Below, one piece after another: positions 61,425 through 64,000 of a stretch of 64,000 nt of DNA. Below the pieces are notes generated by a model that was not told where the DNA came from, made no database searches, and saw nothing but the letters and a program-made list of their open reading frames with translations. The position numbers were made by a program, and so were the translations under genes. The stretch comes from VGNY01 sp964549635 (lineage in GTDB: Bacteria; Chloroflexota; Dehalococcoidia; GIF9; UBA5629): the NCBI GenBank assembly GCA_964549635.1, contig CAZJVJ010000002.1:1-64000 (forward strand), written 5' to 3'. Within the stretch, counting starts at the first letter, position 1, and every line of letters starts with the position of its first letter.

Positions 61425-62460
61425 TGCTAATTGCAACCGTATTGGCGAAGGATTGCGTTTCCTAGAGGACGTTGCACGCTTTATAATCAATGATGCTGAA
61501 CTCACACAGCAGCTGAAGGCAATGCGGCATGAACTAGTCAAAGGGCTCAGCAAATTTGGTATCCGCCTCCTTTCTGAAAGAAACGCAAAATCAGATATTG
61601 GGCTGAGCATTGAGATGCCTCAACAAAAACAGGACTTGCCATCGCTAATAACAGCTAATGCAAAAAGGGTAGAAGAGGCTTTACGTGTCGTTGAGGAGCT
61701 GGCCAACTCTCCGGATTTAGGGATAGAATTAAGCTCGAAGGAATTTGAGCGGGCGAGGTTCGGTCTCTATTCACTAGAGCGGGAGCTGTTATCTAAGGTA
61801 TCACGTCGGCAAAAATTGGCACGCCTAAGCGGCCTTTACGTCATAATTGATACCGAAAAGTTGGGCCAAAAAGATGAAGTTGATGCCGCCAGTCAAGTTA
61901 TTCTTGGAGGAGCCAGTATTATACAACTTCGTGACAAGCGTTATGATAAAAATAAACTTTTCACAATAGCGCAAAAAATAAAGGACCTGTGCTATAAATC
62001 GGGTTCACTTTTCATAGTCAATGATTATCTAGATATAGCCTTAGCTGTTAATGCCGATGGGTTGCACATAGGGCAAGAAGATTTACCATTGCCGGTAGTT
62101 CGAAGATTGTTGCCTATTGACAAGCTTGTTGGCGTGTCGACACACACGTTGGCGGAAGCCCAGCGGGCGGAAATCGAGGGCGCGGACTATATCGCCCTTG
62201 GCTCCATATTTCCGTCGCAAACTAAAAAAGATGCCAAAGTGGTTGGTCTAGAATGCTTGCGTCAAGTCAGGCAAGAGATATCTATTCCCATAGTAGCTAT
62301 TGGTGGCATTGATAAGGAGAATATTACTGAAGTTATAACCGCAGGGGCTAATGCAATAGCAGTCATCAGTGCTGTCATGACTAAAGGAGATATAGAGGCG
62401 GCAACTCGCCAACTGGTGAACGCGATTGAGGAGAAAACAAAAAGCTACAAAGAACCTTGA
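61408..62460 (+). CDS. thiE: ThiD2-ThiE fusion: HMP-phosphate kinase domain and thiamine-phosphate synthase
   Basis: The ATG at 61408 gives 350 residues. Residues about 1-140 match the ThiD2 domain (MLRIIDANCNRIGEGLRFLE, RHELVKGLS, ANAKRVEEALRVVEE), an HMP-phosphate kinase unrelated to ThiD. Residues about 145-350 are ThiE, which couples HMP-PP to thiazole phosphate: QLRDKRYD, FIVNDYLDIALAVNADGLHI, ADYIALGSIFPSQTKKDA, and AIGGIDKENI. The fusion would perform two successive steps. The frame is also open from GTG 61396. No TPP riboswitch or other thiamine gene is seen nearby. It overlaps the translin-family gene by 35 bases. Confidence 0.9.
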   Translation: MLRIIDANCNRIGEGLRFLEDVARFIINDAELTQQLKAMRHELVKGLSKFGIRLLSERNAKSDIGLSIEMPQQKQDLPSLITANAKRVEEALRVVEELANSPDLGIELSSKEFERARFGLYSLERELLSKVSRRQKLARLSGLYVIIDTEKLGQKDEVDAASQVILGGASIIQLRDKRYDKNKLFTIAQKIKDLCYKSGSLFIVNDYLDIALAVNADGLHIGQEDLPLPVVRRLLPIDKLVGVSTHTLAEAQRAEIEGADYIALGSIFPSQTKKDAKVVGLECLRQVRQEISIPIVAIGGIDKENITEVITAGANAIAVISAVMTKGDIEAATRQLVNAIEEKTKSYKEP

Positions 62461-63085
62461 ATCTATCGCTGAGAAAATCCGCCTCGATTTTTCAACCAAA
62501 GATGCAGCGAGAGAAAATGCTTTACGCCTTTGCCGAGAGATAATTCGTTGTAGCGCCAGTGCAATTCGTACTGTGCACCGACGGGAGAGTGCGAAAGCCA
62601 AGCGCATGTTGAATCTGGCACACACCTTGCTTCGGGAGTTGAACCAGGATATACTCCAGAAACATAATGATATACTTCATTCCGGCTTTGTTCACGACGC
62701 TCAAAAAGAGTTTGCCGAGGCAAGCGCTATTTATGCCATAGTCACAGGCAAAGTGATTCCAGCACCGGAGGATATTGGGGTTAGCTATGCGGCGTACCTG
62801 AATGGTTTAGGGGAAGCGGTAGGTGAACTCAGGCGCCATATCTTGGACAACCTACGGCGTGATGACCTTGGTGGATGTGAAGAATTATTGTCAATTATGG
62901 ATGATATTTATGCTGCGTTGGTAACCATGGACTTTCCAGAGGGCATTACCTACGGTTTAAGAAGGACAACTGATTCTGTTCGCGCTATTTTGGAGCGCAC
63001 TCGTGGAGAGTTAACTTTAATCCTCAAACAGAGAGAATTTGCAAAAAAACTAGAACAGATGACTGTAAAAGAAAGAAAGAAGTAG
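62426..63085 (+). CDS. translin-family protein
   Basis: This 219-residue, all-helical protein resembles the translin family of nucleic-acid-binding proteins: the pattern AENALRLCREIIRCSASAIRTVHR-like sequence (ENALRLCREIIRCSASAI), then EFAEASAIYAIV, then SYAAYLNGLGEAVGELRR, and GLRRTTDSVRAILERTRGEL near the end. Such bacterial and archaeal members are often mislabelled as haloacid dehalogenase. In eukaryotes translin and TRAX form an octameric RNA/DNA-binding ring with RNase activity; the bacterial role is unknown. The start is TTG 62426, overlapping thiE by 35 bases, so translational coupling is likely. Confidence 0.75.
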   Translation: MRRKQKATKNLESIAEKIRLDFSTKDAARENALRLCREIIRCSASAIRTVHRRESAKAKRMLNLAHTLLRELNQDILQKHNDILHSGFVHDAQKEFAEASAIYAIVTGKVIPAPEDIGVSYAAYLNGLGEAVGELRRHILDNLRRDDLGGCEELLSIMDDIYAALVTMDFPEGITYGLRRTTDSVRAILERTRGELTLILKQREFAKKLEQMTVKERKK

Positions 63086-63487
63086 CAAACGCACCTGTTT
63101 ACTAGCAATGCGCGGCATTTCCAGACATGTGTCCAATTCGAACAAATATTTCTTTGTAGATTTGTTATGAAATTAGGCTGCGGTATACCTTATTTTCTGT
63201 ATCGGGATAACATGCTTTTGAGATGTCGCAAAGACAACTATTTTGGCAGCTTAGCTAGTTGCCTGCCAGTCTACTCGTTTCTCTGAAAATACTTAGATAT
63301 CAATGCCTTTATGCTGCTGGTTGCCCAATACCGCCTTTGTCATAATGATGGCATTTTTACTGAACAGTTGGGCGGCAACAAAATAGTAGGACATCAATGT
63401 CCCAATTATGCTTTGATTGACAGCGTTACAATGCATTAGCTAGACTAACCACCTGCTGGCTAAAAAGTGGATCAAAAATAGCCTACT
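63086..63487. other. intergenic stretch with no gene seen
   Basis: About 400 bases between the translin-family gene and the next acyl-CoA synthetase. I find no coding frame, RNA gene or clear promoter. Confidence 0.5.
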
Positions 63488-64000
63488 ATGCGAATTCTGC
63501 AACAGATGAAGCAATTTATGGAGCCACAATCAGTGGCCCTCATCGGGGTATCACGCTACACTGGCGAAGGCACTTTTAATGTGCTGGAGAACCTGCTTAG
63601 CTATGGCTACAAGGGCAGAATCTATCCGGTTAACCCAAGCGTTAGTGAAATACTTGGTATGAAAACTTATTCCAAAGTCACTGAGATAAATGAACCTGTT
63701 GACTTAGCAGTGTTAACAACACCGCGCGTCTTGGTGCCTTCTCTGCTGAAAGAATGTATCTCAAGCAATATTAAATCAGCGATAGTAGTAGCCCAAGGCT
63801 TTTCTGATGCTCGTGACATGGAAGGCAGGGAACTTCAAAATGAGTTGAACAGTATTGTGGAAAGCAAACAAATACGAGTGGTTGGGCCTAACACCTTTGG
63901 CACTGCCAATGTGTTCATCAATTTTAGCTCATCATTTGTAAAAATAAGAATGAAAAGGCAGCCAGTCGGTATCATTTGCCAGACAGGAGTCTTTTTCATT
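63488..64000 (+). CDS. acyl-CoA synthetase (NDP-forming) alpha-type protein, N-terminal part
   Basis: ATG 63488 opens a frame that runs off the right edge (171 codons). The CoA-binding domain is clear: EPQSVALIGVSRYTGEG, YKGRIYPVNPSVSEILG, EPVDLAVLTTPRVLVPSLL, VVGPNTFGTANVF, and the start of the next domain (VGIICQTGVF). It is the third member of this family in the window, after 29342 and 54590, and is clearly diverged from both. Whether it carries an ATP-grasp domain lies outside the window. Confidence 0.85.
   Translation, partial: MRILQQMKQFMEPQSVALIGVSRYTGEGTFNVLENLLSYGYKGRIYPVNPSVSEILGMKTYSKVTEINEPVDLAVLTTPRVLVPSLLKECISSNIKSAIVVAQGFSDARDMEGRELQNELNSIVESKQIRVVGPNTFGTANVFINFSSSFVKIRMKRQPVGIICQTGVFFI

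Overview
The window looks like part of a chromosome from a Chloroflexota bacterium of the class Dehalococcoidia. That assignment is inferred from gene content: a late-step cobamide salvage cluster behind a cobalamin riboswitch, fhs and folD for one-carbon/Wood-Ljungdahl metabolism, three NDP-forming acyl-CoA synthetase-like proteins, giant Asp-box surface propellers, and no sign of an outer-membrane efflux channel. No rRNA, tRNA, CRISPR array or intact transposon was found.

Region by region. 1-711: end of a membrane protein, a small membrane protein and a YtxH protein. 712-2800: accessory debris, namely a decayed Ig-repeat surface protein and a broken ISL3-type transposase. 2862-7496: uvrA, then two enoyl-CoA hydratase-family genes. 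7594-22017: an envelope block with two large secreted beta-propeller proteins, an Ig-domain membrane protein, a lipoprotein adaptor plus MacB-like ABC exporter, an OmpR/PhoB-type two-component system and a small secreted protein with LTxxQ-like repeats. 22381-27987: a sirtuin and sugar/glycosyltransferase genes, among several pseudogenes (glycosyltransferase, glmS, a small membrane protein). 28078-33604: queA, a DUF2905 protein, an acyl-CoA synthetase (NDP-forming), fhs and folD. 34153-36453: an STT3/AglB-type oligosaccharyltransferase. 36713-37678: a decayed CrtC/AttH-like lipocalin gene. 37909-45270: cobalamin riboswitch and cobamide uptake/salvage genes. 45982-56047: a tightly packed alaS-ruvX-aroE-sppA-aroC-aroKB-ubiA-acs operon. 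56105-63085: tgt, aspS, tig, two FmdB zinc ribbons, thiD2-thiE and a translin-family gene. 63488-end: a third, truncated acyl-CoA synthetase.

The most interesting signal is regulatory. Four promoters in the envelope block share one architecture: two TTAAYA-type half-sites exactly 11 bp apart, then exactly 9 bp, then a TAnnnT -10 element. They serve the two-component system itself, the MacAB-like exporter, the LTxxQ-like secreted protein and the first giant propeller protein. The layout is that of a PhoB/PhoP-family activator box replacing the -35, and suggests one autoregulated envelope regulon, possibly a monoderm analogue of Cpx/Bae-type envelope-stress control. Promoters read for other genes in the window (alaS, aspS, the B12 operon, the Ig-domain gene) instead have ordinary -35/-10 pairs with 17-bp spacers.

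All assignments come from reading the sequence and translated frames by eye; no database search was possible.
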